Shown piece by piece: positions 23,800-35,474 of a stretch of 41,370 bases of DNA. This DNA comes from Fibrobacter sp. GTDB lineage: Bacteria; Fibrobacterota; Fibrobacteria; Fibrobacterales; Fibrobacteraceae. The stretch spans positions 1 through 41,370 of the forward strand of contig JAGDBD010000075.1 in the NCBI GenBank assembly GCA_017959225.1, given 5' to 3'. Every line of letters begins with the position of its first letter. Within the stretch, counting starts at the first letter, position 1. Under the pieces are notes generated by a model. It was not told the origin of the DNA. It did not search any database and was given only the letters and a program-made list of their open reading frames with translations. A program made the translations under genes and the position numbers.

Positions 23800-24435
23800 T
23801 TGTATCCTAATCCGCGCATGAGGCAAATGCCGAACCGTCCTGCAGACGGAACCCGTATCAACGAAGCCATTCACATTTCCCCGGTCCGTGTCATCAAAGA
23901 AGACGGCACCCAGGAAGTTCTTGATACGCGCAAAGCTTTGCAGATGGCAAAGAACGCCGGACTGGACCTGGTGGAAGTCTCCCCGAATGCCAAGCCGCCA
24001 GTATGCCGTATCATCAATTACAGCAAATACAAGTTTGAACAGGCCAAGAAAGCTAAAGCCGCCAAGGCGAAGCAGCACGTGGTCAAGCTCAAAGAAGTCA
24101 AGATGCATCCGAAGACCGCTGAAAACGATTATCTCTATCGTGTCAAGCAGATGCGCGACTTCCTCACGAGTGGCATGAAGGTACGTTTGATTATGCAGTT
24201 CCGTGGACGCGAAATGGCGCACATGGACTACGGTCGCCGATTGATGGAACGCGCCAAGCAAGACTTGGCCGACGTCGGCGAATTGGAAACGGACTCGAGA
24301 ATGGAAGGCAATACCTTGCTTTACATTTACGGTCCAAAACGCGGTGCGACTAAAACCGCTCCGCAAAAGCCCGCAACCGAGCCGAAGGCAGCAGGTGAGG
24401 CTACACAACAAACCGAAGAGGTAAACAATGCCTAA
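23800..24435 (+). CDS. infC: Translation initiation factor IF-3
   Basis: This 211-residue factor binds the 30S subunit and proofreads the initiator tRNA and start codon. The N-terminal domain (about 17-85) contains [14 protein letters not shown] and the linker has [13 protein letters not shown]. The C-terminal domain (about 95-180) contains [13 protein letters not shown] and the [12 protein letters not shown] strand. An Ala/Pro/Glu-rich tail of about 28 residues is an extension. The start is read as TTG at 23800 because ATGAGGTAG places a GAGG site eight bases upstream; ATG codons at 23818 and 23827 have no such site. A non-ATG start fits the known autoregulation of infC in other bacteria. 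The end overlaps rpmI by eight bases. Confidence 0.95.
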   Translation: MYPNPRMRQMPNRPADGTRINEAIHISPVRVIKEDGTQEVLDTRKALQMAKNAGLDLVEVSPNAKPPVCRIINYSKYKFEQAKKAKAAKAKQHVVKLKEVKMHPKTAENDYLYRVKQMRDFLTSGMKVRLIMQFRGREMAHMDYGRRLMERAKQDLADVGELETDSRMEGNTLLYIYGPKRGATKTAPQKPATEPKAAGEATQQTEEVNNA

Positions 24436-24625
24436 GATGAAAACCCACGGTGGTGCTAAGAAGCGCTTCCGCGTGACCGGCAGCGGCCACGTGAAGTTCA
24501 AGCGCGCTGGTCTTCGCCACATTCTTACCAAGATGACGACAAAGCGTAAGCGCAATCTGCGCAAGGCCGGAACCGTCAAGAAGTCCGATGAATACAGAGT
24601 CAAGCGTCTGCTTGTCAAAGCATAA
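24428..24625 (+). CDS. rpmI: 50S ribosomal protein L35
   Basis: This 65-residue basic protein starts [14 protein letters not shown], the L35 signature, and continues with [17 protein letters not shown]. It is a small component of the large ribosomal subunit. GAGGT lies five bases before the ATG, inside the end of infC, and the genes overlap by eight bases. Order infC-rpmI-rplT is conserved in most bacteria. Confidence 0.97.
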   Translation: MPKMKTHGGAKKRFRVTGSGHVKFKRAGLRHILTKMTTKRKRNLRKAGTVKKSDEYRVKRLLVKA

Positions 24626-24638
24626 GGAGTAAGTAAGA

Positions 24639-24986
24639 ATGCCACGTTCTAAGACTAGAGTTCCTTCTCGCGCACGCCGCAAGAACATTCTCAAGGCTGC
24701 TAAGGGTTACTACGGCCGTCGCAAGTCGAACATTCGCCTTGCTAAAGACGCTGTTGCCCATGCAGGTCAATATGCATACGCTCACCGTCGCGACAAGAAG
24801 GGCGCATTCCGCACTCTGTGGATCACCCGCTTGAACGCTGCTGTGCGTGAATTTGATTTGAGCTACAGCCAGTTCATCCACTTGCTCAGCAAGGCTAACA
24901 TCAGCATCAACCGTAAGGTTCTCGCTGACCTCGCTGTAAGCGATCCGGAAGCATTTGCTGCCATCGTGAAGCAGGTGAAGGCTTAA
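24639..24986 (+). CDS. rplT: 50S ribosomal protein L20
   Basis: This 115-residue protein is needed early in 50S assembly and binds 23S rRNA. The signature [25 protein letters not shown] is divided between residues 6 and 30, and the C-terminal globular part contains [13 protein letters not shown] and [12 protein letters not shown]. The start has AAGGAG eight to nine bases upstream. It is the last gene of the operon; a terminator follows about 30 bases later. Confidence 0.97.
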   Translation: MPRSKTRVPSRARRKNILKAAKGYYGRRKSNIRLAKDAVAHAGQYAYAHRRDKKGAFRTLWITRLNAAVREFDLSYSQFIHLLSKANISINRKVLADLAVSDPEAFAAIVKQVKA

Positions 24987-25013
24987 CTCAAAGCCTACGA
25001 GATTGATTCTCAA

Positions 25014-25050
25014 TAAAAATGCTCCGGGTCAAAACCGGGGCATTTTTATT
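25014..25050. terminator. Bidirectional terminator between rplT and the kinase gene
   Basis: AAAAATGC-CCGG pairs with CCGG-GCATTTTT around GTCAAAA, so both strands end in a T run. It serves the infC operon on the plus strand and the histidine kinase gene on the minus strand. Confidence 0.88.
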
Positions 25051-25073
25051 TTAAACACAAATGAACGTTCAAA

Positions 25074-26306
25074 TCAGGAATGCACGACTCTTTCGAAATC
25101 TTCCGAATTCTTGAAAATGTTCTTCGTATTTTCAACCCGTTCATCAAAGGATAACGGGGCGTCATTCAGCAAAAGCTTTAATTCTGCAATGTACACGCCA
25201 TTTTCTTTTTTCGCTGTGTAACGGTACTTGTTCGGATAGCAAACTTCCAAGCGTCTTTGCAAGTTTGCAAGTCCAATGCCGCTTTTCACATGGGAAGACG
25301 CCTTTTTCGGAACGATCGTATTTTCCACATGGCATGTAAGAACATCGTCTTTTTCGGAAATATCAATCGTCACATGGCTTTCCTGCGAAGGATGCACCCC
25401 ATACTTAATGGCGTTTTCCACCAGAGGCATCATCAAAAGGGGCGTTACACGCTTCTGCAAATTTTCAATGTCTGTGTTCAATGCAAAATGCATGTTGGAT
25501 CCAAAACGCAATTTTTCCAGTTCGCAGTACTTCTGCAAAATTTCCACATCCGTTTCAAGGGAAACGCTATCTTCTTTGGTCTCGTGCAAGATCTGCCGTA
25601 ACAGCGACGAAAGTCGCACCATGGACTTTTGCGCAAGTTTCGGATCGATGTCCACCAATGCCGCAATATTATTCAGCGTGTTAAAAAGAAAGTGCGACGA
25701 TAGCTGCTGCTTTAAAAACGCAAGGTCCGCCTGCAACAAAAAGTTTTCTTGCACCTTACGGATATAGACTTCCTGCGCACGGATTCCGCCAAGGCGCATC
25801 ATCACATTAAACGTGCATATAATGGCCGTCACCACCACAAAAAAACAGCAAAGACCAAGGATTGTCGGCAAGGAATAGTTGGAGCTCAACGCTTCATAAA
25901 TCGTCCCCACGTTGCTATCCAATGCGCACACGGTAAAATCCCGAATGCAAATGGTGATAATCGTATAAAGAAAATTGACAAAAATAAACAGCTTGATTTT
26001 ACGCGCAAAATACAAGCGGGGAACAAAAATAAACTGGTTCAAAAAGAAACCGCAAAGAAAATTAATGGTCGTCACCGTCGGCACCACAAAAGATCGCCAG
26101 CTATATGTACTGCTATCGATGCACGCCGTTGCCGCCACAAAAGCGATAGACAAAAAGAAGAGAATCATCATCACCCGCATCGATACGCCCGATACAGGTT
26201 TCTTTTTTAACAGCCAATCCGGGATTTTCCCCAAAGGCGCTTCCACAGACATAATCGCAGAAGAATCCGGAATATTGAGCTTTTCAAATGAAGTAGAGTC
26301 TGCCAT
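25074..26306 (-). CDS. LytS/YehU-type sensor histidine kinase
   Basis: This 410-residue membrane kinase has four hydrophobic segments in its first half (about 45-65, 72-95, 105-125, 155-178) and no obvious extracytoplasmic sensor loop. The His_kinase (LytS-type) domain follows, with the phospho-acceptor His in SHFLFNTLNNIAALV (about 225) and the ATPase motifs PLVENAIKYGVHP and GIGLANLQRRL. Partners of this family are usually LytTR response regulators, but none is encoded beside it, so it is an orphan here. The frame extends to 26354, but ATG at 26306 is preferred because TATATT lies seven bases before it, implying a leaderless mRNA. It is divergent from the sigma factor gene. Confidence 0.88.
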   Translation of the reverse strand: MADSTSFEKLNIPDSSAIMSVEAPLGKIPDWLLKKKPVSGVSMRVMMILFFLSIAFVAATACIDSSTYSWRSFVVPTVTTINFLCGFFLNQFIFVPRLYFARKIKLFIFVNFLYTIITICIRDFTVCALDSNVGTIYEALSSNYSLPTILGLCCFFVVVTAIICTFNVMMRLGGIRAQEVYIRKVQENFLLQADLAFLKQQLSSHFLFNTLNNIAALVDIDPKLAQKSMVRLSSLLRQILHETKEDSVSLETDVEILQKYCELEKLRFGSNMHFALNTDIENLQKRVTPLLMMPLVENAIKYGVHPSQESHVTIDISEKDDVLTCHVENTIVPKKASSHVKSGIGLANLQRRLEVCYPNKYRYTAKKENGVYIAELKLLLNDAPLSFDERVENTKNIFKNSEDFERVVHS

Positions 26307-26313
26307 AGCTCTC

Positions 26314-26319
26314 AATATA
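26314..26319 (-). promoter_or_regulatory. Start-adjacent -10-like box of the kinase gene
   Basis: On the minus strand TATATT lies seven bases (GAGAGCT) before the ATG at 26306. The divergent neighbour means a promoter is needed here. The predicted transcription start falls on or beside the start codon. Confidence 0.65.
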
Positions 26320-26488
26320 GGGATTTTAAGGGGAAAATGACAGAAAAATGACAAAAAGTCGATAAATGTGTACAGAAAAGCGATGAAGCTTTTGCCAAAA
26401 CAAGGGTTCTTTCTGACACTCGAGAATTACACAGGCGTTAAATTTCAAATGTAACGAAAACACGTTGCAAAACAAAAAAGAGGTCCTG

Positions 26489-27313
26489 ATGAATTCCATT
26501 TATTTCCAATACTTGAATGACATCGCCAAATACCCGCTGCTCACCCGTGAACAAGAAAAAGTTTTGATTGAACTTTCCGCCAAGGGAAACCGCCGCGCCC
26601 AGGATCTCCTCGTCAAATCCAACTTGAAGTTTGTCGTCAACATTGCAAACCTTTATAAAGGCCAAGGTTTGGACGTGAACGAACTCATCAACGAAGGCAA
26701 CATGGGCCTGATCGAAGCAGCCCGTCGTTTTGACCCAAGTCAAAAGATCAAGTTTATCAGCTATGCCGTGTGGTGGATTCGTCAGAACATCACCCGCGCC
26801 ATTTCCGAAAAGGCTCGCCTTGTTCGCATTAGCGCCGAAAAGGAACTCGTTCTTCGCCGCTTTAACCGCGTGTCTTCCAAGACCCGTCAGGTTGTCGGTG
26901 GAACGCTCACCATTGACCCGGAAAGCCTCGAAGGCGCTAGCCGTTATAAAGCCAAGGATATTGAAAAGATTTTAATGATGGGGTCCCGTTCCGCATCCCT
27001 CGATTCCCCGGTAGGTGAAGACGGTGACACCACTCTCGGCGACTGCATCGCTGCAGAAACTGAATCTACCGATGCTCTCGCTGCAAAGAACAACGAACAG
27101 GCTTCCCTCGATTTGCTGTTGAAGGATAACCTTACCGATCAGGAACACAAGGTGATCGGCCTTTACTACGGTCTCGATGTGGACGCCGACCTGAACCTGA
27201 AAGAAATCGGCAAAATGGTGGGCCTTTCGAAGGAACGCGTTCGCCAGGTGAAGGAAAAAGCCTTGGCAAAGCTCCGTTCCACCAAAATCGATCAGATTCT
27301 GGACGCCGCTTAA
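26489..27313 (+). CDS. Sigma-70 family factor, group 2 type
   Basis: This 274-residue factor has regions 1.2, 2, 3 and 4 but no region 1.1, so it is shorter than a typical primary sigma factor. Region 1.2 includes YPLLTREQEK; region 2 includes NLKFVVNIA, ELINEGNMGLIEAARRFD and the promoter-melting/-10 segment SYAVWWIRQNITRAI. Region 4 includes NLKEIGKMVGLSKERVRQ, the -35 helix-turn-helix. It may be an RpoS-like alternative factor, or serve as the main factor in a lineage with short sigma factors; whether another rpoD exists cannot be seen. The frame opens at a TTG (26465), but ATG at 26489 has AGAGGT five bases upstream. The promoter in 26307-26488 is not clear. Confidence 0.92.
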   Translation: MNSIYFQYLNDIAKYPLLTREQEKVLIELSAKGNRRAQDLLVKSNLKFVVNIANLYKGQGLDVNELINEGNMGLIEAARRFDPSQKIKFISYAVWWIRQNITRAISEKARLVRISAEKELVLRRFNRVSSKTRQVVGGTLTIDPESLEGASRYKAKDIEKILMMGSRSASLDSPVGEDGDTTLGDCIAAETESTDALAAKNNEQASLDLLLKDNLTDQEHKVIGLYYGLDVDADLNLKEIGKMVGLSKERVRQVKEKALAKLRSTKIDQILDAA

Positions 27314-27363
27314 AAGCACCCCCATTTTCAGTACTCAAACGTTTTATCTCTCTCCTTTCTATG

Positions 27364-27389
27364 AAACCCAGCCGATACGGCTGGGTTTT
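27364..27389. terminator. Strong terminator after the sigma factor gene
   Basis: AAACCCAGCCG pairs perfectly with CGGCTGGGTTT around a three-base ATA loop and is followed by TTTTCTCCTTTT on the plus strand. It isolates the sigma factor gene from the protease operon. Confidence 0.88.
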
Positions 27390-27424
27390 CTCCTTTTCAC
27401 AGGCTCCGTTCTTTTTTGAAATTG

Positions 27425-27430
27425 TATTTT
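27425..27430 (+). promoter_or_regulatory. Start-adjacent -10-like box of the protease operon
   Basis: TATTTT lies six bases (TAAGGC) before the ATG at 27437, and a terminator lies just upstream, so the six-gene operon must start here. The hexamer 17 bases upstream does not look like a -35 box. The transcript would be leaderless or nearly so. Confidence 0.6.
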
Positions 27431-27436
27431 TAAGGC

Positions 27437-29251
27437 ATGAATTCCAAAATGTCTTTTGCGCATTACATGTTCCGCGGGATCGCTTTGACAGGTCTTGCGG
27501 CAAGCGTCGCTTTGGCGGCATCCACCAAATCCGAAAAGAAGGCTCCGGGAGACTTTTACGAAGAACTCTCCCGTTTGAACAAAGTCCTTTCGGAAGTCAA
27601 TCTGAAATACGTCGAAGATGTAGATCCGGCGGAAGTTTCCGAAGCTGCGATCCAAGGCATGCGAAACATTTTGGATCCGCATACCGCCGTTTTCGCCCCT
27701 AAGGATTATGAAGACCTAAAGGTTTCTACCGAAGGTGAATTCGGAGGCGTAGGCATTACCATCAGTCTCCGCGACGACATTTTAACCGTGATTTCCCCGT
27801 TAGCAGGAACTCCGGCCTTTAACCTGGGTATTCGCGCAGGCGACCGCATTATGAAAATCGACGGGAAGGATACCCGTGGATACACTTTGGACGAAGCAGT
27901 AGGAAAGCTTCGCGGTAAAGTGGGTACGGACGTAACGATCAGCATTGCCCGTGCAGGCGTCAGCGAACTGATGGACTTTACAATCACACGCGCAAAGATT
28001 GTCGTTCACGCAGTTCCGTACAGCGGCATGGTGACAAAGGACATCGGATACATTAAGCTCGCTTCGTTCTCTCTCAAGACCCGTGACGAAGTGGTGGAAG
28101 CCATTCAGAAGCTCCAGAAGCAGGGCATGAAGAAGCTCATTCTCGATTTGCGGTACAATCCGGGTGGACTTTTGAACCAGGCCGTTGAAATCGGAGAACT
28201 CTTCTTAAAGAAGGGGAATACCATCGTTTCGACCCGCGGACGGACTCAAGCGACCGAAAGCCGTGCCCGTAAAGACGGTATCGTTCCGAAGGAAGTTCCT
28301 TTGGTTGTTCTTGTGAACCAAGGTTCGGCCAGTGCTGCAGAAATCGTTTCCGGTGCCATTCAGGACTGGGACCGCGGCCTGATTATCGGTAAGACTTCTT
28401 TCGGTAAAGGTTCCGTGCAAACGATCTTCCCGTTAGACAACCAAGGCTATGCGTTAAAGCTTACCACGGCCTTCTACTACCTGCCGTTCGGCCGTTGCAT
28501 CAACAAGCCGGAAAACGGAATCAAAGGTCTGAAGATCCGCGAAGAAGAAGCGATCGCCGATGAAGAAGGCGAAGAAATTCCAGCCGACACCACAGCCAAG
28601 GCAGAAACCGACACGGCCAAAGTCGATACGTTCTTCACCAACGCCGGACGTAAAATGTACGGCGGCGGCGGAATTACTCCAGACGTTGACGTGGAACTGG
28701 ATCCGATTCCTTGGGTAGTCCAAGTACAAGAACGCATGGCGATGTACTTCAAGTTCGCCGTTAAAATGCGTCCGAGCCTTGAAAAGAGCGGTGCAAAGAT
28801 CGACGGAGACTGGATCGTTCCAGATTCCCTCTTCACGCAATTCAAGGATTTCTGCTTAAAGGATACGAACTTTACAAAGATCAAGAGCAATTCCATTGCG
28901 ACTCTCGACATCCTCGAAAAAGACTTGATTCGCGAACAGAACTTTATGGGAGATTCTTCCAAAACCCTCTCGGATTCGACTTTGAACTTGCAGGTTTCTG
29001 CGCTCCGCAAGGCACTGGACGACAACCGTAAAAAGCAGTTCGACGACAACCGCGAATACATTTTGAACGGCATCAAGCGCGAACTTTTGACCGCTGTAAA
29101 AGGCGACTCCGCAAGCACCGCTTTCACTTTGAAGAGCGATGCCCAGGTGAAGGAAGCGATCAAGTACCTTTCGGACATGGATCTTTACAAGAAGACCATC
29201 AGCGCTCCGTCCAAGACTCCTGCTAAACAAGAAAAGAAGAAAAAGAAGTAA
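27437..29251 (+). CDS. S41 family C-terminal processing protease
   Basis: This 604-residue periplasmic serine protease (CtpA/Prc-like) has an N-terminal signal segment (about 10-27) and an early domain with ILDPHTAVFAP. A PDZ domain spans about 85-170 (EFGGVGITISL, GIRAGDRIMKIDG). The catalytic Ser lies in NQGSASAAEI (about 300) and Lys in GKTSFGKGSVQ (about 323). The C-terminal third (about 370-604) is a long charged extension, beginning with an acidic low-complexity stretch; it is larger than in minimal CtpA proteins. CtpA enzymes trim or degrade envelope proteins. mlaE begins two bases after its stop codon, tying it to envelope maintenance. Confidence 0.92.
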   Translation: MNSKMSFAHYMFRGIALTGLAASVALAASTKSEKKAPGDFYEELSRLNKVLSEVNLKYVEDVDPAEVSEAAIQGMRNILDPHTAVFAPKDYEDLKVSTEGEFGGVGITISLRDDILTVISPLAGTPAFNLGIRAGDRIMKIDGKDTRGYTLDEAVGKLRGKVGTDVTISIARAGVSELMDFTITRAKIVVHAVPYSGMVTKDIGYIKLASFSLKTRDEVVEAIQKLQKQGMKKLILDLRYNPGGLLNQAVEIGELFLKKGNTIVSTRGRTQATESRARKDGIVPKEVPLVVLVNQGSASAAEIVSGAIQDWDRGLIIGKTSFGKGSVQTIFPLDNQGYALKLTTAFYYLPFGRCINKPENGIKGLKIREEEAIADEEGEEIPADTTAKAETDTAKVDTFFTNAGRKMYGGGGITPDVDVELDPIPWVVQVQERMAMYFKFAVKMRPSLEKSGAKIDGDWIVPDSLFTQFKDFCLKDTNFTKIKSNSIATLDILEKDLIREQNFMGDSSKTLSDSTLNLQVSALRKALDDNRKKQFDDNREYILNGIKRELLTAVKGDSASTAFTLKSDAQVKEAIKYLSDMDLYKKTISAPSKTPAKQEKKKKK

Positions 29252-29252
29252 A

Positions 29253-30034
29253 ATGTTTTCTGTGTTGGACATTGCCGCTACGAGCTTGGGACATTACATC
29301 CGCAAGTTCTTTGACTCTGTCCGCGGATATTTTGCTTTTATGTGGGAACTCGGAAAGAACTGTCCCAGCTCCTTCCGAAATTTTCACACTATCGTGGAAC
29401 AGATGTATGTAACTGGCGTAACGAGCATTCCTGTCGTATTTGCGGCAAGCCTTGCTACAGGCGCCATTATGGCGTGGCAGCTCGCGTATCAGTTCGGCGA
29501 TATGATTCCGCTTGTGTTCGTCGGAATGGCGGTGGGAAAATCCGTGATGGTAGAACTTTGCCCGATTTTGACGGCCATGGTTCTCGCCGGTCGCGTTGGC
29601 GCTTCCATGTGCTCTGAACTTGGAACTATGGCTGTGACGGAACAGTTAGACGCCTACAACGTGCTGGGCCTCAACCCGTACCGTTTTTTACTTGCGCCGC
29701 GCTTGATCGCTACAATCGTCATGCTTCCGATTCTTACGATCATCAGTATTTTCATTGGTATCGTCGGCGGCTATGCTACAGCAGCGCTTTACAAAGAAGT
29801 TTCGTTTTCCACGTTCTTCTATGGCGTTCGCATGTTTTATGAAGACTGGGACTTTGCTGTAGGCCTTATCAAAGCCGCTCTCTACGGCTACTTCATTGCA
29901 AGCTACGCGTGCTACTTCGGTTACAATACGCACAGCGGTGCAGAAGGCGTCGGTAAAAGCACCAAGGCGACAGTGGTCGCCGGCATGACAAGTATTCTAA
30001 TTGGCGGCTTTGCGCTTTCAAAATTGTTGCTTGT

Positions 30035-30038
<4 letters not shown>
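29253..30038 (+). CDS. mlaE: MlaE family ABC transporter permease
   Basis: This 261-residue inner-membrane protein is the permease of an Mla-type phospholipid transporter. It has about five to six hydrophobic segments and the family pattern SIPVVFAASLATGAIMAWQ, followed by LVFVGMAVGKSVMVELCPILTAMVLAGRVG and SELGTMAVTEQLDA (each split here from a continuous stretch). In proteobacteria MlaE works with ATPase MlaF and lipid-binding MlaD; neither is encoded in the window. The gene starts two bases after the protease gene and overlaps dciA by four bases (ATGA). Confidence 0.9.
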
Positions 30039-32289
<2,251 letters not shown>

Positions 32290-32291
32290 TT

Positions 32292-33305
32292 GTGAGCATC
32301 AATCCCGCAGAACATCCGTCTTTTCAAGCCGTGCTGTCATCAGTGCGGGGACAGGTTCAAGATTATCTCGACAAATCCGAAGAAGTGATTGCCGAAGTGG
32401 CTCGCAGTGCGCCTGCAGGCGTTTCGGAACGCATGACCAAATTGATCGCCCGCAAAGGGAAAAAAATCCGTTCCACGATTCTTTCCCTGATTGCAACATC
32501 GGGAAGCGAACCAGCGGACGAGTCCCGTATTGCGCACGCCTGTGCTGGCATTGAACTTTTGCACTTGGCAAGCCTTGTACACGACGACATCATCGACGAA
32601 ACGACCATGCGCCGCGGTGAACGGACCGCACACGTGGAATGGGGAAATAAAGTTGCCGTTCTCATCGGTGATTATATTCTTTCACAGGCCATGTGCTGCG
32701 TCATCAATGAAAAATCCCGCGACATTCCTTTGACGCTTTCTACTGCTGCAAACAGCTTGATCGTTGGTGAAATTCTCGAATTGGACAACGCAGGCGATAT
32801 GAGTCTTTCGCTTGCCAAGTACAATTCGATCATCGAAGGAAAGACAGCTGCTCTTGTGGAAGCCAGTGCAAAAATCGGAGCGATCATTGCCGGTTTTGAT
32901 GCGGAACGTGTGGAAGCCTGCGGAAAGCTAGGCGCGCACTTCGGGCTTGCATTCCAAATTATCGACGATCTTTTAGATTACGGAATCGGAGCCACCAATC
33001 TCGACAAGGCAAAATTCACCGATATTTCTAACGGCCTTGTGACGCTTCCGCTGATCTATTATTTTGAAAGCGCTTCCGCAGAAGACAACGCTTCCCTTCA
33101 AAACCTTTTAAAGCGTGCCGCAGAACCCGGAATTCCGGAAGAAATCTGCAAACGTTTGGAATCAGCCGGTGCATTTGAAAAAGCCAAGGAAACTGCGATG
33201 CAGCACATTGCTGACGCAATGGAAATCGCCGATTCCCTGCCGATGACCGAACATATTGAATCTTTGAAAACGTTCCTCTATTCCATGACGGAACGCGGAA
33301 ATTAA
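32292..33305 (+). CDS. Polyprenyl diphosphate synthase
   Basis: This 337-residue trans-prenyltransferase makes a long-chain isoprenoid diphosphate (quinone side chain or similar). The first Asp-rich motif is HDDIIDETTMRRG (about 95-107) and the second is QIIDDLLDYG (about 225). GKTAAL between them is also typical. Chain length cannot be read reliably; similarity is to the IspB/HepT group. The start is GTG, two bases after the gyrB stop, without a visible Shine-Dalgarno site, so it probably depends on translational coupling. Confidence 0.92.
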   Translation: MSINPAEHPSFQAVLSSVRGQVQDYLDKSEEVIAEVARSAPAGVSERMTKLIARKGKKIRSTILSLIATSGSEPADESRIAHACAGIELLHLASLVHDDIIDETTMRRGERTAHVEWGNKVAVLIGDYILSQAMCCVINEKSRDIPLTLSTAANSLIVGEILELDNAGDMSLSLAKYNSIIEGKTAALVEASAKIGAIIAGFDAERVEACGKLGAHFGLAFQIIDDLLDYGIGATNLDKAKFTDISNGLVTLPLIYYFESASAEDNASLQNLLKRAAEPGIPEEICKRLESAGAFEKAKETAMQHIADAMEIADSLPMTEHIESLKTFLYSMTERGN

Positions 33306-33314
33306 TTTCCATTG

Positions 33315-35456
33315 ATGCTAAACGATCTGCTTTCAACGCTCAATATTGAGCAGCTTTCGGCAGTCAAAACAACCGAAGGTTACGTACGCGTTATGGCAGG
33401 CGCTGGCACCGGAAAAACAAAAGCTTTGACGGCGCGCTACTGCTACCTTGTATCGGAACTCGGAATTTCTCCCGCAAATATTCTCACGGTCACGTTTACC
33501 AACCGCGCTGCAAACGAAATGAAAGCCCGTGTACGGTCGATTCTCGGCGATGCGGACCTCGGATTCATCAGCACAATTCACGCCTTCTGCACCCGTTTTT
33601 TGAAAGAAGAAATCCACCATTTGGGATACCCCAAAAACTTCATCATCCTCGACACCGAAGATGAACGGGAAATGTTGCAGCGCATTTTTGCGGACATGAA
33701 GATTACCCTTCGCGATACGACGATGCAAAAAACCATCGATCAGGTTCTCGAAGCGAAAAAAATGACTCCGGGTTACATCACCGGGTTCATTCAAATTTCT
33801 GCAGAAGAATTGCAGCAGTGTATCGACAAAGAAAAAGACCAGCAGAACGAAATCTTTTTACGGTACCTTTACGAGCAAAAAAAGAATTACGGCCTAGACT
33901 TTAACGACCTGATCAATTTTGCCCTGTACATTCTTGAAAACTTCCCCGAAGTCCGTGAAAAATGGCAAAAGCGCATTGAATATGTTCTTGTTGACGAATT
34001 CCAGGATGTGAGCGAAAAGCAGTACAAGATTGCCCGCATCCTTTCAGGAAAACATAAGAACCTTTTTATTGTAGGCGACAGCGATCAGACGATCTATTCC
34101 TGGCGAGGATCCCATGTTCGGCTGTTTCTGGATTTCGACAAAAAATACCCCAGCGCAAAGACGATCGTTTTAAAAGACAATTATCGAAGTACTCCGCAAA
34201 TTCTTCGAATGTCCAACGAACTGATTTCGCACAACGTTGTGCGTTTTCCAAAGGAACTTTACGCCGTTCAAAGCGATGGTGCAAAGCCTTTGTACTTTCA
34301 TTGCAAAACCCCAAAAGAAGAAACGGAATGGATCGCAAACACGATTCAAACGCTTTTGGCACAAGGCGCCCGTTTAAGCGACATCGCTGTTTTGTACCGT
34401 TCCCATTTTCTTTCTCGCGGTGTCGAAGAAATTCTGATGGAACGGAAGATTCCCTACCGCGTACTTTCCGGAATCTCTTTTTATGAACGTCGAGAAATTA
34501 AAGACGTGGTCGCCTATTTGCGAATGCTCACTTCGCAAGATGACATTGCCTTTTTGCGGACGATCAATGTTCCCGGTCGAAAAATCGGAAAAAAGAAAAT
34601 CGCCTTTTTAAAGGAATATGCGAACACAAATCGCATTTCGCTTTGGAACGCCTTGCTTGAAAATCAAGACAACGGAATTTTCAAAGGGACGAATATTCAA
34701 AAATATATCCATGCGATCCTTACGACGCAAAAAGGCCTTGCCGATAAAAAACTCGACGACATTCTTGACGAAGTCTTGGACCTTTCCGGGTATACGGAAT
34801 ACATTCGCATGGATGCGGACCAGGACCGTTTAGACAACATTGCCGAATTCAAACAGAACGTGGAAACGGCGGCCAAAGATCCTGACGAAAATTTGGAAAC
34901 CTTCCTTTCACGCGTGGCATTGTACGGAAACCTCGACAAAGAAGAGCGTAAAAATGCCGTGAAGCTGTTGAGCATTCACGCAGCCAAAGGTCTTGAATTC
35001 CGATTTGTTTTTGTTACGGGACTTGAAGAAGGCGTTTTTCCAAGTGCGCAGATCGAAACCATGGAAGAAATGGAAGAAGAACGCCGCATTGCGTACGTGG
35101 CATTTACCCGCGCAAGAGAACGTTTGTTCCTTTCGGAAAATGAAGGCGGCGGCAGTGCAAACCTGAGCAAATTCCCATCGAGATTCATTTTTGATTCCGG
35201 GGAACACAATTTGGAATTTGTGCGCCCTCTGCCGGAAGATCTGCGGAAAAAAGCCTTGCAGCACATTCAGCAAGACACGGAACGTTTGGAACTGTTGCAG
35301 AACCTCCTTTTTGCCGGCGACCGTGTGCGTCATGCGGTTTTTGGAGAAGGAACGATATTAGAAATCGACGGTCCCAATTCGAGTTATGTAATTCAATTCG
35401 ACAGGCTTGAAACCACTCGAAATTTGCAATTTACAGCCAAGCTAGAACGCTTATAA
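33315..35456 (+). CDS. UvrD/PcrA-type superfamily 1 DNA helicase
   Basis: This 713-residue 3'-5' helicase acts in repair and removal of recombination intermediates. Motifs in order: Q motif LNIEQLSAV, Walker A AGAGTGKTK (about 30), TFTNRAANEMKAR, motif II VDEFQDVS (about 225), GDSDQTIYSWRG, YRSTPQIL, then LLSIHAAKGLEF and VAFTRARERLF. The C terminus has FAGDRVRHAVFGEG, the PcrA/UvrD RNA-polymerase-contact-like tail. The usual VDEFQDTN reads VDEFQDVS here. TTG at 33312 directly precedes ATG at 33315; the ATG is chosen. It is last in the operon, and a strong terminator follows. Confidence 0.94.
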   Translation: MLNDLLSTLNIEQLSAVKTTEGYVRVMAGAGTGKTKALTARYCYLVSELGISPANILTVTFTNRAANEMKARVRSILGDADLGFISTIHAFCTRFLKEEIHHLGYPKNFIILDTEDEREMLQRIFADMKITLRDTTMQKTIDQVLEAKKMTPGYITGFIQISAEELQQCIDKEKDQQNEIFLRYLYEQKKNYGLDFNDLINFALYILENFPEVREKWQKRIEYVLVDEFQDVSEKQYKIARILSGKHKNLFIVGDSDQTIYSWRGSHVRLFLDFDKKYPSAKTIVLKDNYRSTPQILRMSNELISHNVVRFPKELYAVQSDGAKPLYFHCKTPKEETEWIANTIQTLLAQGARLSDIAVLYRSHFLSRGVEEILMERKIPYRVLSGISFYERREIKDVVAYLRMLTSQDDIAFLRTINVPGRKIGKKKIAFLKEYANTNRISLWNALLENQDNGIFKGTNIQKYIHAILTTQKGLADKKLDDILDEVLDLSGYTEYIRMDADQDRLDNIAEFKQNVETAAKDPDENLETFLSRVALYGNLDKEERKNAVKLLSIHAAKGLEFRFVFVTGLEEGVFPSAQIETMEEMEEERRIAYVAFTRARERLFLSENEGGGSANLSKFPSRFIFDSGEHNLEFVRPLPEDLRKKALQHIQQDTERLELLQNLLFAGDRVRHAVFGEGTILEIDGPNSSYVIQFDRLETTRNLQFTAKLERL

Positions 35457-35474
35457 GAAAGTTGATAAGAAAGA

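Noticed and set aside
23092-23800. A long structured L20-binding leader for infC-rpmI-rplT
   Set aside because: The best promoter leaves only about 33 bases before the infC start, and the space upstream is taken by the divergent tRNA-Gly and its promoter.
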